Positions 6,827 to 17,900 are shown, counted from the first letter of the stretch. The stretch is 48,599 bases of DNA from Prevotella sp. (GCA_017443345.1 JAFSNR010000091.1:1-48599); one strand, 5' to 3'. Program-made: numbers and translations. The notes: generated by a model from the letters alone, not told the origin.

Positions 6827-8671
6827 TTATTCGACGGTCACAGATTTTGCCAAGTTACGAGGCTGGTCAACGTTCTTACCCTTGCACACAGCCACATGAT
6901 AAGCCAGAAGCTGCAGAGGGATTGTTGCCACCAGCGGCTCGAGACACTCCATGACATCAGGCAGTTCGATGACCTCGTCAGCGATACGGGAAATGGTATC
7001 ATCTCCTTTCGAGACAAGAGCGATCACCCTACCCTGACGAGCCTTGATCTCCTGGATATTAGAGAGAACCTTCTCATACATGGCGTTATGAGTAGCAATG
7101 ACGATGACGGGCATATCCGAGTCGATGAGGGCGATAGGACCATGCTTCATCTCGGCAGCAGGATAGCCTTCGGCATGGATATATGAGATCTCCTTCAGTT
7201 TCAACGCGCCTTCGAGTGCTACAGGATAAGAGTAACCACGACCCAGATACAGGAAATTATGGGCATAAGTAAAGGTACGCGCGAGGTCGGCCACCTTGTC
7301 GTTGGTCTTCAGCACCTCGCGGATCTTGTCAGGTATCTCACTGAGCCCTCTCACAATCTTCAGATATTCATCGCGATGGATGGTACCCTTAGCCTCGCCC
7401 ATTGCCAAAGCGATCATCGTCAGAACCGTCACCTGACCAGTGAAAGCCTTTGTAGAGGCCACACCAATCTCAGGACCCACATGGATATAGGTTCCCGTGT
7501 CAGTAGCCCTCGGTATCGACGAGCCGATGGCGTTACAGATGCCATAGATGAAAGCACCTTTCTGCTTGGCCAATTGGACGGCAGCCAAGGTGTCGGCAGT
7601 CTCACCACTCTGGGAGATGGCCACCACGACATCGTCCTTGCCGACAACAGGATTGCGGTAACGGAACTCGCTAGCATACTCCACCTCGACGGGGATGCGC
7701 ACCAACGACTCGATAATCTGCTTGCCAATCAATCCTGCATGCCACGATGTACCACAGGCCACAATGACCACCCGCTTGGCATTCAGCATCTGACGGCGAT
7801 AGTCGATCAGGGCAGAAAGCGTCACATGATCAGCCTCCACGTTCACACGTCCACGCATACAGTTAGTCAGGCACTCAGGCTGTTCGAAGATTTCCTTGAG
7901 CATGAAGTGCGGGAAACCACCCTTCTCTATCTGTCCAAGGTCTATATCGACGGTCTTTACCTTCAGTTCCTGCTCCTCACCGAGAATGCTAACGACCTTC
8001 AGGTCCTCACCACGACGGATCACGGCGATGTTGCCATCCTCGAGATATACCACCTTATCGGTATACTCCACGATGGGACTGGCATCGGAGCCCAGGAAGA
8101 ACTCGTCGACACCAATTCCTACCACCAGCGGACTCTGCTTACGGGCAGCGATAATCTGATCAGGATCACGCTTGTCGAGCACGGCGATGGCATAGGCGCC
8201 AATCACCTGATAGAGCGCCACCTGCACGGCTGTCAAGAGATCGAGATGCTTATGTTCCTTGATATATTCGATGAGTTGCACAAGCACCTCGGTATCCGTA
8301 TCTGAAACAAATTTCACGCCCTTGGCCTGCAGTTTCTCCTTCAGTTCAGCATAGTTCTCAATGATGCCGTTGTGGATAATGGCCAAATTATGGCTCTCGG
8401 AAAAATGAGGATGGGCATTGCGCGATGAAGGCTCACCATGAGTAGCCCATCGGGTGTGGGCAATACCGATATGACCACTCACATCCTTATCGTTACAGTA
8501 TTCGCAAAGATTGTCGACCTTGCCCTTCGATTTATAGACATTCAACTCACCGTTACCATTAATCATGGCTACGCCAGCACTATCGTAACCACGATATTCC
8601 AAACGACGCAGCCCTTTAATCAGGATAGGGAAAGCATCCTTATTCCCTATATAACCAACTATTCCACACAT
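6827..8671 (-). CDS. glmS: Glutamine-fructose-6-phosphate aminotransferase
   Basis: This 614-residue cytoplasmic enzyme makes glucosamine-6-phosphate from fructose-6-phosphate and glutamine, the first step towards UDP-GlcNAc for peptidoglycan and LPS. The N-terminal nucleophile Cys2 (MCGIVGYIG) and HTRWATHGEPS and HNGIIENY motifs mark the class II glutaminase domain (about 1-240). Two SIS domains follow, with CGTSWHAGL, SQSGETADT and STKAFTGQV motifs, and the terminal LAKSVTVE is typical. The length is normal. No glmS ribozyme is seen upstream, as expected outside Firmicutes. Confidence 0.98.
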   Translation of the reverse strand: MCGIVGYIGNKDAFPILIKGLRRLEYRGYDSAGVAMINGNGELNVYKSKGKVDNLCEYCNDKDVSGHIGIAHTRWATHGEPSSRNAHPHFSESHNLAIIHNGIIENYAELKEKLQAKGVKFVSDTDTEVLVQLIEYIKEHKHLDLLTAVQVALYQVIGAYAIAVLDKRDPDQIIAARKQSPLVVGIGVDEFFLGSDASPIVEYTDKVVYLEDGNIAVIRRGEDLKVVSILGEEQELKVKTVDIDLGQIEKGGFPHFMLKEIFEQPECLTNCMRGRVNVEADHVTLSALIDYRRQMLNAKRVVIVACGTSWHAGLIGKQIIESLVRIPVEVEYASEFRYRNPVVGKDDVVVAISQSGETADTLAAVQLAKQKGAFIYGICNAIGSSIPRATDTGTYIHVGPEIGVASTKAFTGQVTVLTMIALAMGEAKGTIHRDEYLKIVRGLSEIPDKIREVLKTNDKVADLARTFTYAHNFLYLGRGYSYPVALEGALKLKEISYIHAEGYPAAEMKHGPIALIDSDMPVIVIATHNAMYEKVLSNIQEIKARQGRVIALVSKGDDTISRIADEVIELPDVMECLEPLVATIPLQLLAYHVAVCKGKNVDQPRNLAKSVTVE

Positions 8672-8711
8672 ACTTAGACTATCTTTTTGTCGTTAAAGTT
8701 TTGATTTCGGC

Positions 8712-8743
8712 TGCAAATTTACATATTTTCCTTGAAAAACAAA
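8712..8743 (-). promoter_or_regulatory. Promoter of glmS
   Basis: On the minus strand TAAATTTG is preceded by TTTG at 18 bp spacing, 41 bp upstream of the glmS ATG. It is divergent from the promoter of the aldo-keto reductase gene. Confidence 0.6.
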
Positions 8744-8815
8744 GCAAAAAGACAGTATTTTTCTATTTTTAGTATAAATCGCCTTTATCCCCTCGCAGTA
8801 AAATTACGGATATTA

Positions 8816-8849
8816 TTTGGAATTATCAAAAAATATTTGTACTTTTGCA
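8816..8849 (+). promoter_or_regulatory. Promoter of the carbohydrate operon
   Basis: TTTG at 8816-8819 and TACTTTTG at 8840-8847 have exactly 20 bp between them. The aldo-keto reductase ATG follows at 8875. This is probably the start of one transcript running through to GH31, since the following genes are closely spaced. Confidence 0.75.
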
Positions 8850-8874
8850 GCCATAACCAACTTATTACTGACTT

Positions 8875-9825
8875 ATGGTATACAACGAAATCGGAAAGAC
8901 TGGCATGCGGGTATCGAACATCAGTTTCGGTGCCTCTTCATTGGGTGGTGTGTTCCACGGTATCCGTGAGGACGAAGGCATCCGTGCCGTACATGTCGCC
9001 GTGGATAACGGCATCAATTTTATCGACGTATCTCCCTACTACGGTCACTTAAAGGCCGAGATGGTACTTGGTAAGGCTCTGAAAGAGATACCACGTGACA
9101 ACTATTATCTCTCGACGAAGGTAGGCCGCTACGGCAAGGACGGCGTGAACACCTGGGACTACAGTGCCCAACGTGTCACAGACAGCGTCTATGAGAGTAT
9201 GGAACGCCTGAATGTCGACTATATCGACCTCATCAATGTCCATGACATCGAGTTCCAGGCTGCCCTCGAAGGAGGTCTGCAGAAAGTATGTGACGAGACA
9301 TTGCCCGCCCTCGTGGCCCTGAAGAAGAAGGGTGTCGTAGGACATGTGGGCATCACCGACCTACAGCCCGAGAACCTGCGCTGGGTCATCGAGCACTGTG
9401 AGGAAGGAACAGTGGAAAGTATCCTGAACTTCTGTCACTACAGCCTCAACGACACCTTATTACAAGATTTCCTTGGTTTCTTCGAACAGCATGGTGTAGG
9501 CGTCATCAATGCCTCACCCCTCTCCATGGGTCTGCTTTCTGAACGTGGCGCTCCTGACTGGCATCCGGCTTCTAAGGATCTGAAGACGGCCTGTGCCAGA
9601 GCTGCTGCTTACTGCCACGAGAAAGGCTACCCCATCGAGAAACTGGCCATCCAGTTCTCTACGAGTTGTAATCCTCGCATTGCCACCACACTCTTCAGTA
9701 GTGCCAATCCTAATAATGTACTCAAGAACATCAACTATGTGAATGACCCCATGGACGAAGCACTCGTCAAGGAAGTACAGCATATCATCGGCGATCAGAT
9801 GTTTGTCAGATGGAAGAACTCCTAA
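8875..9825 (+). CDS. Aldo-keto reductase, probable L-galactose/L-fucose 1-dehydrogenase
   Basis: A 316-residue TIM-barrel oxidoreductase. The AKR tetrad is visible as D51, Y56 (DVSPYYG), K82 (STKVGRYG) and H123 (INVHD). Residue order and length resemble L-galactose dehydrogenase and L-fucose/D-threo-aldose 1-dehydrogenases, which oxidise the anomeric carbon of the sugar to a lactone with NAD(P)+. The next gene encodes a COG3618-type lactonase and the one after a zinc dehydrogenase, the set described for L-galactose use in Bacteroides vulgatus. That context supports a sugar-1-dehydrogenase role. L-galactose versus L-fucose cannot be settled from the sequence. There is no signal peptide, so it acts in the cytoplasm. 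Confidence 0.82.
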   Translation: MVYNEIGKTGMRVSNISFGASSLGGVFHGIREDEGIRAVHVAVDNGINFIDVSPYYGHLKAEMVLGKALKEIPRDNYYLSTKVGRYGKDGVNTWDYSAQRVTDSVYESMERLNVDYIDLINVHDIEFQAALEGGLQKVCDETLPALVALKKKGVVGHVGITDLQPENLRWVIEHCEEGTVESILNFCHYSLNDTLLQDFLGFFEQHGVGVINASPLSMGLLSERGAPDWHPASKDLKTACARAAAYCHEKGYPIEKLAIQFSTSCNPRIATTLFSSANPNNVLKNINYVNDPMDEALVKEVQHIIGDQMFVRWKNS

Positions 9826-9835
9826 ACCTGCAGCT

Positions 9836-10774
9836 ATGAACTACCCCATTATCGACGCCCACAGCCATTTATGGCTTCAACAGAACACTTCGTGGAACGG
9901 GAAACCCATCCACAGTCTGAAGAACGGCCGTTCGCTGTTTCTTGGTGAGGTTGTACAGATGCTGCCACCCTTCATGATCGACGGCAAAAATACGGCAGAG
10001 GTATTCCTCTCCAATATGGACTACGCCCAAGTATCAGCAGCTGTTGTCGTACAAGAGTTTATCGACGGTCTTCAGAACGATTACCTCACCACCGTCAGTT
10101 TGCAGTATCCTGACCGATTCATCACCTGTGGCATGGCCGATTATCTACACGATGGTTTCTACGAGCAGGCACTCCAACTTATGGCCGTTAAGGGATTCAA
10201 GGGGATGGCCATCCCAGGCCATCGTCTGTTGGGCAGAAGCCTAACCTCCCCAGAGATGATGCACATGTTCCACGAAATGGAGCGCCGCAACGTCTTTCTC
10301 TCCATCACTCTCGCTGACGGAGACAGACAGGTGGGAGAACTGCGCGAAGTGATTTCCGAGTGTCCCAAACTCCGTATTGCCATTGGCCACCTGGGCATGG
10401 CCAATCCTCCACAGACCCCCTGTTGGGAGAATCACGATTGGCAGATGCAGATCAAGTTGGCTCAGCACGACAACGTCATGATCGAGACGGGAGGCATCAC
10501 CTGGCTCTACAACTCAGAGTTCTATCCATACCCCTCTGCCATCCGTGCCATTCGTGAGGCAGCAGGTCTCGTGGGAATGGACCGCCTGATGTGGGGCAGT
10601 GATTATCCACGCACCATCACCGCCATCACCTACCGCATGTCGTACGATTTCATCGTGAAGAGTACAGAACTCACCAGCGAGGAAAAGCAACTGCTACTGG
10701 GTGACAATGCACGCCGCTTCTACGGCTTCCAGCATCTCAAAGAATTAAGTTATATTAAAAATATGTCAGAATGA
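9836..10774 (+). CDS. Amidohydrolase-superfamily sugar lactonase (COG3618-like)
   Basis: From the ATG at 9836 the protein has 312 residues; the upstream open frame overlaps the previous gene and looks spurious. The start MNYPIIDAHSHLWL carries the metal-binding H9-x-H11 pair. Later metal or substrate positions are in IPGHRLLG, IAIGHLGMAN and LMWGSDYPRT (conserved Asp). Amidohydrolase-2 members of this kind include L-fucono- and L-galactono-1,5-lactonases, which open the lactone made by the preceding dehydrogenase. The gene starts 10 bp after the aldo-keto reductase and overlaps the next gene by 4 bp, so the three are translated together. The lactonase role is inferred from family and context. 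Confidence 0.8.
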   Translation: MNYPIIDAHSHLWLQQNTSWNGKPIHSLKNGRSLFLGEVVQMLPPFMIDGKNTAEVFLSNMDYAQVSAAVVVQEFIDGLQNDYLTTVSLQYPDRFITCGMADYLHDGFYEQALQLMAVKGFKGMAIPGHRLLGRSLTSPEMMHMFHEMERRNVFLSITLADGDRQVGELREVISECPKLRIAIGHLGMANPPQTPCWENHDWQMQIKLAQHDNVMIETGGITWLYNSEFYPYPSAIRAIREAAGLVGMDRLMWGSDYPRTITAITYRMSYDFIVKSTELTSEEKQLLLGDNARRFYGFQHLKELSYIKNMSE

Positions 10775-11790
10775 AAGCAATACAGATCAGCGAACCTTCT
10801 GTGATGAAGGTGATCGACATCGCCGAACCCCAGATGGGTGACGATGAGGTATTATTGAGAATGAAATATGTAGGTTTCTGTGGTAGTGACCTCAGTACCT
10901 ACCGTGGTGGTAACCCTATGGTGAAGATGCCCGTTGTACCTGGTCATGAAGTGGGTGCCGAGATTGTCAGCGTAGGCAAGAACGTGCCCGAAGGTCTGAA
11001 GCCAGGCATGACCGTTACCGTCAATCCCTATACCAACTGTGGCAAGTGTGCCTCCTGCCGTAACGGTAGGGTTAACGCCTGCCAACACAACGAGACGTTG
11101 GGTGTACAGCGCTGGGGTGCTATGCGCGAATACCTCGTGCTGCCCTGGGAGAAAGTCATCCCTGCTGGGCTGCTCACACCCCGTACCTGTGCACTGATCG
11201 AACCCATGAGTGTGGGATTCCACGCTGTCAGTCGTGCACAAGTGACGGATATCGATGTGGTGCTCGTCATCGGCTGTGGCATGGTGGGAATGGGTGCAGT
11301 GGTTCGCTCAGCCCAGCGTGGCGCTACCGTTGTGGCTGCCGATATCGACGACGAGAAACTGGCCCTGGCCCGTCAGATGGGTGCCAGCTATACCATCAAC
11401 ACCCAGACGGAGGATGTTCACGCCCGTCTGCTGGAGATGACCTCCGGTTTTGGTCCAGATGTGGTTATCGAGGCTGTAGGCAGTTCTCCTACCTATCAGA
11501 TGGCCGTCGACGAGGTGGCCTTCACCGGACGTGTCATCTGCATCGGCTATGCCAAGACAGAGGTGTCGTTCCAGACCAAGTATTTCGTTCAGAAGGAGCT
11601 CGACATCCGTGGTTCGCGCAATGCGCAACCCTCTGACTTCCGTGCTGTCATCCATTATCTGGAGCGAGGCACGTGTCCCGTCGATCAGCTTATCAGCCGT
11701 GTCGTAAAACCTGAAGAGGCACCAGAGGCTATGCAACAGTGGGCTGCAGCACCAGGCAAAGTATTCCGAATCCTAGTAGATTTCCAGTAA
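10771..11790 (+). CDS. Zinc-dependent alcohol dehydrogenase, probable L-galactonate/sugar-acid oxidoreductase
   Basis: A 339-residue medium-chain dehydrogenase. Catalytic zinc ligands are C37, H59 and E60 (FCGSD, PGHE). Structural zinc cysteines are C90, C93, C96 and C104. The Rossmann loop is GCGMVGMG. The C-terminal region (DIRGSRNAQPSDFRAVI) is strikingly like that of E. coli LgoD/YjjN, which oxidises L-galactonate to tagaturonate; I recall this from memory and could not align it. Placed after a sugar 1-dehydrogenase and a lactonase, it is the expected third step. Other sugar-acid or polyol substrates remain possible. Further steps to pyruvate and triose phosphate are not in this window. 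Confidence 0.82.
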   Translation: MKAIQISEPSVMKVIDIAEPQMGDDEVLLRMKYVGFCGSDLSTYRGGNPMVKMPVVPGHEVGAEIVSVGKNVPEGLKPGMTVTVNPYTNCGKCASCRNGRVNACQHNETLGVQRWGAMREYLVLPWEKVIPAGLLTPRTCALIEPMSVGFHAVSRAQVTDIDVVLVIGCGMVGMGAVVRSAQRGATVVAADIDDEKLALARQMGASYTINTQTEDVHARLLEMTSGFGPDVVIEAVGSSPTYQMAVDEVAFTGRVICIGYAKTEVSFQTKYFVQKELDIRGSRNAQPSDFRAVIHYLERGTCPVDQLISRVVKPEEAPEAMQQWAAAPGKVFRILVDFQ

Positions 11791-11791
11791 T

Positions 11792-13615
11792 ATGAAAAGA
11801 ATCGTTCTATCCTTTTTCGCTGTCCTCATAGGACTATACGCCTGGGCACAGCAGGCCGTCTCACCAAACGGTAAGATCGTCATCGCTCAACAAGAGGCCG
11901 GCCTCGTCATCAGTTACCAGGGACAGCAGGTACTCAAGCTCCCCACTGTGGGTTTCGAGAATGCCTCTACTCCTACCCCACTCGTCTTCCGTCGCACACT
12001 GAAGGAAGACTATCGTATGCTTGCAGGCAAACGCCTTCAGTGCAGCAATGAGGCTAATGAATATCTCGCCTCCCTCGGCAACGACGTCCTGTTGGTTGTC
12101 CGTCTTTACAACGATGGCATTGCTTTCCGCTATGAGTTGTCTGGACTCTGCGATGCCACTCTGCCCCGTGAGCTTACCACCTGGCAGATTCCCGAAGGTA
12201 TGAAACGTTGGATGCAGAACTGGTGCGACGCCTACGAGGAGTACTTCCCCCTGGCGACCACCTACAAACAGGCACCCCGTCTTCCTCGTTATGAGAAGAG
12301 TGCAGAAGGCTATGCCTCCCGTTGGGGCTATCCTGCCCTACTTGAGCCCGTCGACGGTGTCTTCGCCCTGATCTCAGAAGCCAATATCGAACGTCGTCAG
12401 AGTGCTTCCTGTCTCTATAACGACGGCGAGCTCTATCATGTCACACCTGCTGAGAACGATGTAAAGATCTCTGGTGAGTGGCATAGTCCTTGGCGCACGC
12501 TCATCCTTGGCTCGCTCGCCGATATTGTTTCCTCCACCCTCATCACCGATGTCTCAGAGCCTTGTATGCTGGCTGATACCGACTGGATTCAGCCTGGTGT
12601 GGTATCCTGGATCTATTGGGCCTACAACCATGGCAGCAACGATTACAATATCATCTGCAAATACGTCGACCTGGCCGTGAAACTCCATCTTCCCTACGTG
12701 CTTATCGATGCCGAGTGGGACGAGATGAAAGATGGCAAGACCGTAGAGGACGCAGTGAAATATGCTGTCGACAAGGGCATACGTCCCATGATCTGGTACA
12801 ACTCCTCCGTAGGTTGGGTTGATGGTGCTCCCACACCTAAGTATCGCCTGAACAAGCCTGAGGACCGCGAACGTGAGTTTGCCTGGTGCGAGAAGATCGG
12901 AGTGAAAGGTGTGAAGATCGATTTCTTCTCAGGTGACAACCAGATGAACATGGACTTCTGTCTCGACCTTCTCCAGAGCGCTGCGCGTCATCACCTCCTC
13001 GTGAATTTCCATGGTGCCACCATTCCCCGTGGTTGGCAGCGCACCTATCCGAATCTGCTCTCTACGGAAGGCGTGCTCGGAGCCGAGTGGTATAACAACA
13101 ATGAAGCACTCACCACACGTGCAGCCCGTCATAACGCCACACTGCCCTTCACTCGTAATGTCATTGGTCCGATGGACTACACCCCTTGTGCTTTCAGTGA
13201 CTCGCAGAACCCACACATCACCACCAATGCCCATGAGCTGGCACTGACGGTGCTCTATGAGAGTGGCCTGCAACACCTCGCTGATAGTCCTGAAAGTTTC
13301 CTCGCACAGCCAGAGGCTGTACAGCAGTTCCTCGGACAACTGCCCACCATCTGGGACGAGACGCGTCTTGTCTGCGGCTATCCTGGTGAGAGCGTAGTCC
13401 TAGCACGCCGTCATGGCTCCACCTGGTACGTGGCAGGCATCAACGGGCGCGACGAGACTCAGACGCTTAACTTCGACCTCAGTTTCATTCCCGCCAAGGA
13501 AATTCAGGTTTTCAGCGACACCGCTGAGAAGCCTTGGGACATCAGTACCCAGAAAGTCCTTCCTACGAAGGTCACCTGTCAGCCACGAGGCGGTTTTGTC
13601 TATGTAATCAAATAG
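11792..13615 (+). CDS. Secreted glycoside hydrolase family 97 (retaining type)
   Basis: A 607-residue exported enzyme with signal peptide ending near LYAWAQQ. The N-terminal beta-sandwich (about 25-270), TIM barrel (270-540) and C-terminal sheet match GH97. The motif GVKGVKIDFFSGDNQ places an Asp (D377) where the retaining GH97 subgroup, such as the B. thetaiotaomicron alpha-galactosidase, has its nucleophile; the inverting SusB-type enzymes use glutamates elsewhere. Known retaining members act on alpha-D-galactosides or the stereochemically related beta-L-arabinopyranosides. It starts 1 bp after the zinc dehydrogenase. Its exact substrate is open. Confidence 0.9.
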   Translation: MKRIVLSFFAVLIGLYAWAQQAVSPNGKIVIAQQEAGLVISYQGQQVLKLPTVGFENASTPTPLVFRRTLKEDYRMLAGKRLQCSNEANEYLASLGNDVLLVVRLYNDGIAFRYELSGLCDATLPRELTTWQIPEGMKRWMQNWCDAYEEYFPLATTYKQAPRLPRYEKSAEGYASRWGYPALLEPVDGVFALISEANIERRQSASCLYNDGELYHVTPAENDVKISGEWHSPWRTLILGSLADIVSSTLITDVSEPCMLADTDWIQPGVVSWIYWAYNHGSNDYNIICKYVDLAVKLHLPYVLIDAEWDEMKDGKTVEDAVKYAVDKGIRPMIWYNSSVGWVDGAPTPKYRLNKPEDREREFAWCEKIGVKGVKIDFFSGDNQMNMDFCLDLLQSAARHHLLVNFHGATIPRGWQRTYPNLLSTEGVLGAEWYNNNEALTTRAARHNATLPFTRNVIGPMDYTPCAFSDSQNPHITTNAHELALTVLYESGLQHLADSPESFLAQPEAVQQFLGQLPTIWDETRLVCGYPGESVVLARRHGSTWYVAGINGRDETQTLNFDLSFIPAKEIQVFSDTAEKPWDISTQKVLPTKVTCQPRGGFVYVIK

Positions 13616-13618
13616 GAT

Positions 13619-14935
13619 ATGGAAAAGCAACAACAATCTCTGATAACGAAGGACGGGGTCAGCTTTCTGCTGCCTTTCATCCTGATTACCTTCTGCTTTG
13701 CGCTTTGGGGCTTCGCCAATGACATCACGAACCCCATGGTAAAAGCCTTCTCGAAGATCTTCCGTATGAGTGTTACCGATGGAACACTCGTGCAGGTGGC
13801 CTTCTACGGTGGCTATTTCTGTATGGCCTTTCCTGCGGCCATCTTCATCCGCAAGCACAGTTACAAGGCTGGTGTCCTGATGGGACTCGGACTATATGCC
13901 ACTGGCGCCCTGCTGTTCTTCCCTGCGAAGGCCGTTGGCATCTATGGCTGTTTCCTTATCGCCTACTTCATCATGACCTGTGGACTGTCGTTCCTCGAGA
14001 CATCGTGTAACCCTTATATCCTGACGATGGGACCAGAGGAGACTGCTACACGACGACTGAACATGGCCCAGTGTTTCAACCCCTGTGGTTCCATCATTGG
14101 CATGTTCGTGGCTATGAACTTTATCCAGGCCAAACTCAATCCCATGAGCAGTGACGAACGCGCATTTCTGAGTGATGCAGAGTTTGAGGCCCTCAAGGAT
14201 GCCGATCTCAGTGTGCTCATCTCACCCTATCTCATCATCGGCCTCGTCATCGTGGCCATGCTGATCCTCATCCGTCTGGTGAAGATGCCCAGATTCGGTG
14301 ATGCCAATCACGACGTACATGTCTTCGTCACCCTGAAGCGTATCTTCTCGCTGAGGTACTACACCGAGGGTGTCATCGCCCAGTTCTTCTACGTAGGCGC
14401 ACAGATTATGTGCTGGACCTTCATCATCCAGTATGGCACACGTGTCTTTATGGCCGAGGGTATGGACGAGCGGAGTGCTGAGGTTCTCTCCCAGCAGTTC
14501 AACATCTACGCGATGCTCTTCTTCATCTGCTCACGCTTCATCGCTACGTTCCTCATGAAGTATGTCAAGCCCGCCATGCTCCTGGCTGTCTTCGGCATCC
14601 TGGCGATGCTCTTCACTGCAGGTGTCATCGCCTTCCAGGATCGTACGGGTATGTACTGTCTCGTCTGCGTCAGCGGCTGTATGTCACTGATGTTCCCAAC
14701 CATCTACGGCATAGCCCTCAATGGTCTGGGCGACGATGCCAAATTCGGAGCAGCAGGTCTCATCATGGCCATCTTGGGCGGATCCATCCTGCCTCCTTTG
14801 CAGGCGATGATCATCGATCAGGGCACGGTCTTCGGCAACTTCCCAGCCACCAATGCCTCGTTCGTACTCCCATTCATCTGCTTCCTCGTCGTCACCATCT
14901 ACGGCTACCGCACCCACGTAGTCCGTGGCATGTAG
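13619..14935 (+). CDS. FucP/GluP-like sugar:H+ symporter (MFS)
   Basis: This 438-residue protein has 12 predicted membrane segments and the features of the FHS family: FCFALWGFANDITNPMV in TM1, followed later by GLSFLETSCNPYILTMGPEE, which closely matches the FucP/NagP/GluP substrate-site region, and NGLGDDAKFGAAGLIMA near the C-terminus. Members import L-fucose, glucose/galactose or N-acetylglucosamine with protons across the inner membrane. Co-location with L-sugar oxidation genes fits a carrier for L-galactose or L-fucose. It begins 3 bp after the GH97 stop. Confidence 0.92.
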   Translation: MEKQQQSLITKDGVSFLLPFILITFCFALWGFANDITNPMVKAFSKIFRMSVTDGTLVQVAFYGGYFCMAFPAAIFIRKHSYKAGVLMGLGLYATGALLFFPAKAVGIYGCFLIAYFIMTCGLSFLETSCNPYILTMGPEETATRRLNMAQCFNPCGSIIGMFVAMNFIQAKLNPMSSDERAFLSDAEFEALKDADLSVLISPYLIIGLVIVAMLILIRLVKMPRFGDANHDVHVFVTLKRIFSLRYYTEGVIAQFFYVGAQIMCWTFIIQYGTRVFMAEGMDERSAEVLSQQFNIYAMLFFICSRFIATFLMKYVKPAMLLAVFGILAMLFTAGVIAFQDRTGMYCLVCVSGCMSLMFPTIYGIALNGLGDDAKFGAAGLIMAILGGSILPPLQAMIIDQGTVFGNFPATNASFVLPFICFLVVTIYGYRTHVVRGM

Positions 14936-14969
14936 CTTCGACCACACCCATCAATAACAACCAATCATC

Positions 14970-17900
14970 ATGAAGAAAACCATCTTATTACAACTATTGC
15001 TCGGATGGGCTACCTTAATGGTAGCCCAGAGCTCAACCATCTGTCATCAGGACGGAAGCATAACCTTCAAGTACAAGAACCCACAGGCCAAGGAGGTCTT
15101 GGTGGATGTACAGTTTGCTGGACGCAACGCCATGCAGCGCGATGCTGACGGTATCTGGACAGCCACCCTTGGACCTGCTGCCCCCGACATGTATCCCTAC
15201 TGCTTCATCGTCGATGGCGTCAGCGTCATGGATCCTGAGAATCCGCAGTACTTCCCCAACGAGGGTTTCAAGAACAGTCTCCTGGAGATTCCTGCCCGTG
15301 AAGGTCAACTGGCTCACGACATTCTCGATGTGCCTCATGGCCAATTGGAGTATATCCACTACTATTCCAAGAGTCTGGGTGCGACCAATCAGGCCGTGGT
15401 CTATCTGCCGCCAAAATATAAAGAGAACCCAGAGAAGAGCTATCCCGTCTTCTACCTGATCAGTGGGACTACCGATACAGAGGAGGTGTATTATAAAGTG
15501 GGCCGCATGAACTATATCCTCGACAATCTCCTGGCCGAAGACAAGGCTGAGGAGATGATCGTGGTATTGCCCTATGGTAATCCCTACAAGTTGTTGGCCG
15601 CACCACCCGCCATGGCTTCTGGTGCTCCTCAGACACGATTTGGACAAGATGTGTTCAGCAACGATCTGAACAATGACCTGATGCCTTACGTAGAGCAGCA
15701 CTACCGCACTATCAACGATGCCGATCATCGTGCCATTGGTGGTTTCTCGCGTGGTGGTAACCAAGGACTCTTCAATGGTCTGAGTCATCTCGATAAGTTC
15801 TCTTATCTCTGCAGCTACAGTTCGTTTACCTCGACGGATATCCCCAACGTTTACGACAACGCCGCCGACACGAACAGTAAGATCCATCTCTTCTGGTTGG
15901 GCGTGGGTACCGATGATTTCCTCTATGGCAATGCGCGCGACTATATGGAGTTCCTCGACAAGAAGGGCATCCGCTCTGTGAAGGAGTTCACGCACGATAA
16001 GTTCGGCCATACCTGGATGAACGCCAAGTATTTCCTCTCGAAGACCCTACCTCTGCTCTTCAACCCCAAAGCTGCAGAAGAAGCGATGAAGAACGCGCAG
16101 CCTGCACCTGCTGCCACTGGCAAAGAACAGCAGTTCACGCCTGGTGTGATGGCACGCCTCTTCCCCAAAACCATTATCTCACCCGAATACAAGTACGACA
16201 GCGTCATCTTCCGTATGAAGGCCCCCGATGCCAAGGAGGTCTTGTTGGCTGCCGAGATTCTGCCGAAGCCGATGGCCATGGAGCGCGACAGCGACGGCAT
16301 CTGGAGCATTGAGATCGATGAACATATCTACGAGGCATTTACCTATTATTTCCTGGTGGACGGCACTCCCGTAGCCGATCCTCAGAACATGTATCTCGCC
16401 CCATCCAAGGGTTTCAAACCCAGCATCTGCAACAATCCCGCCAGCACTTTCCACTATGCCACTATGGCCGAGATGGAGCATGGTGTCGTGAGCTATGACC
16501 TGAACGATGGTAAAGCCTGCTATCGTCCAGCAGGAGGGGAACCGCAGTTTGTGATCCAACTGATTCCTGGAAAAGATGATACCATCGAGAGCTGGTTTAA
16601 GATTGGTGGTGCCGACGTGATGGCTGATAAGTTCATAGCAGCCAAGAAACTTCCACCGTTCTGCATTACCACTGGCGAGACAGGATGCTGCGAAGGTAAA
16701 AAGTGTGATAAGAAGGTCTACACACTTCGTGCAGACGACTACGCCACATGGCCTGAGCGACGTCATGCCTTAGAGTCGATCCTCGATTCACTGATGCTGC
16801 AGTCAGCCGTCAAAGGTGAGATCAGCCTCAACCTGCCTCTCTTCCAGACGAAATACACAGCCGACCCTGCCCCATTGGTAGTGGGCGACACGCTGTTCCT
16901 CTTCACCTCCCACGATGCCTCACCTGAGGATATCCCTGATCTCAACGAGAAGAGTTCGGCTGGCTTCTTCATGTACGACTGGCTCTTGTGGAGCACCACC
17001 GACATGGTGAACTGGACGGAGCACGGTGCTGTAGCCTCTCTGAAGGACATTCCCTGGCGCAGTCGAGAGAACGGTGCCTGGGCCATCCAGACCGTGGAGC
17101 GCGATGGTAAGTACTACCTCTATGCCCCACTCCACGGACACGGTATCGCTGTCTTGAAAGCCGACTCCCCTTACGGTCCTTTTAAGGATCCCTTGGGTAA
17201 GCCTCTGGTGTGGGACCAGAGCAACTGGTTCGACATCGACCCTTCGGTCTATACTGATACTGACGGACAGGCTTACCTGTATTGGGGAAATCCCCACACC
17301 TTCTACGCCAAACTCAATGATGACATGATTTCGCTGAAGAGTGAGGTGACAAAGTTGCCCCACATCAAGCATTATCAGGAGGGTCCATGGTTCTATCAGC
17401 GCAATGGCCATTACTATTGTGCCTTTGCCTCTACCTGTTGTCCTGAGGCCCTTGGCTATGCCATGAGCGACTCTCCTACTGGTCCTTGGGAGTGGAAGAA
17501 CTACATCATGCGTCCCACCTTGCGCGATCGTGGCAATCATCCTGGCATCTGCGACTTCAAGGGCCACTCGTATGTGTTTGGCCAGAACTACGACCTGATG
17601 CACCTCGACACCTTCATTCACCACGAGCACCGCAGTGTCTCTGCCGCTGAGATGACCTATAACGAGGACGGCACCATCCAACAGGTGCCCTATTGGCTCG
17701 ATCAGGAACCTTTGAAACAGCTCTGTTGGCTGAATCCCTACCAGCGCGTAGAGGCTGAAACCATGGCCTGGGGCTACGGACTGAAGAGTGCCAAGATGGG
17801 TATCGAGAACACGGGTGTCGTTGCCGACATGCCCACCTCCACAGGCAAGAAGAATATGTATATCTTCGATATCAACGATGGCGAGTTCATCAAACTCCGT

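Noticed and set aside
7259-8305. A 348-codon frame antisense to glmS, with similar long antisense frames over dnaA (41770-42897), GH31 (21429-22532) and GH3 (18542-19549)
   Set aside because: These follow from codon bias on the real strand; they lack promoters and family features.
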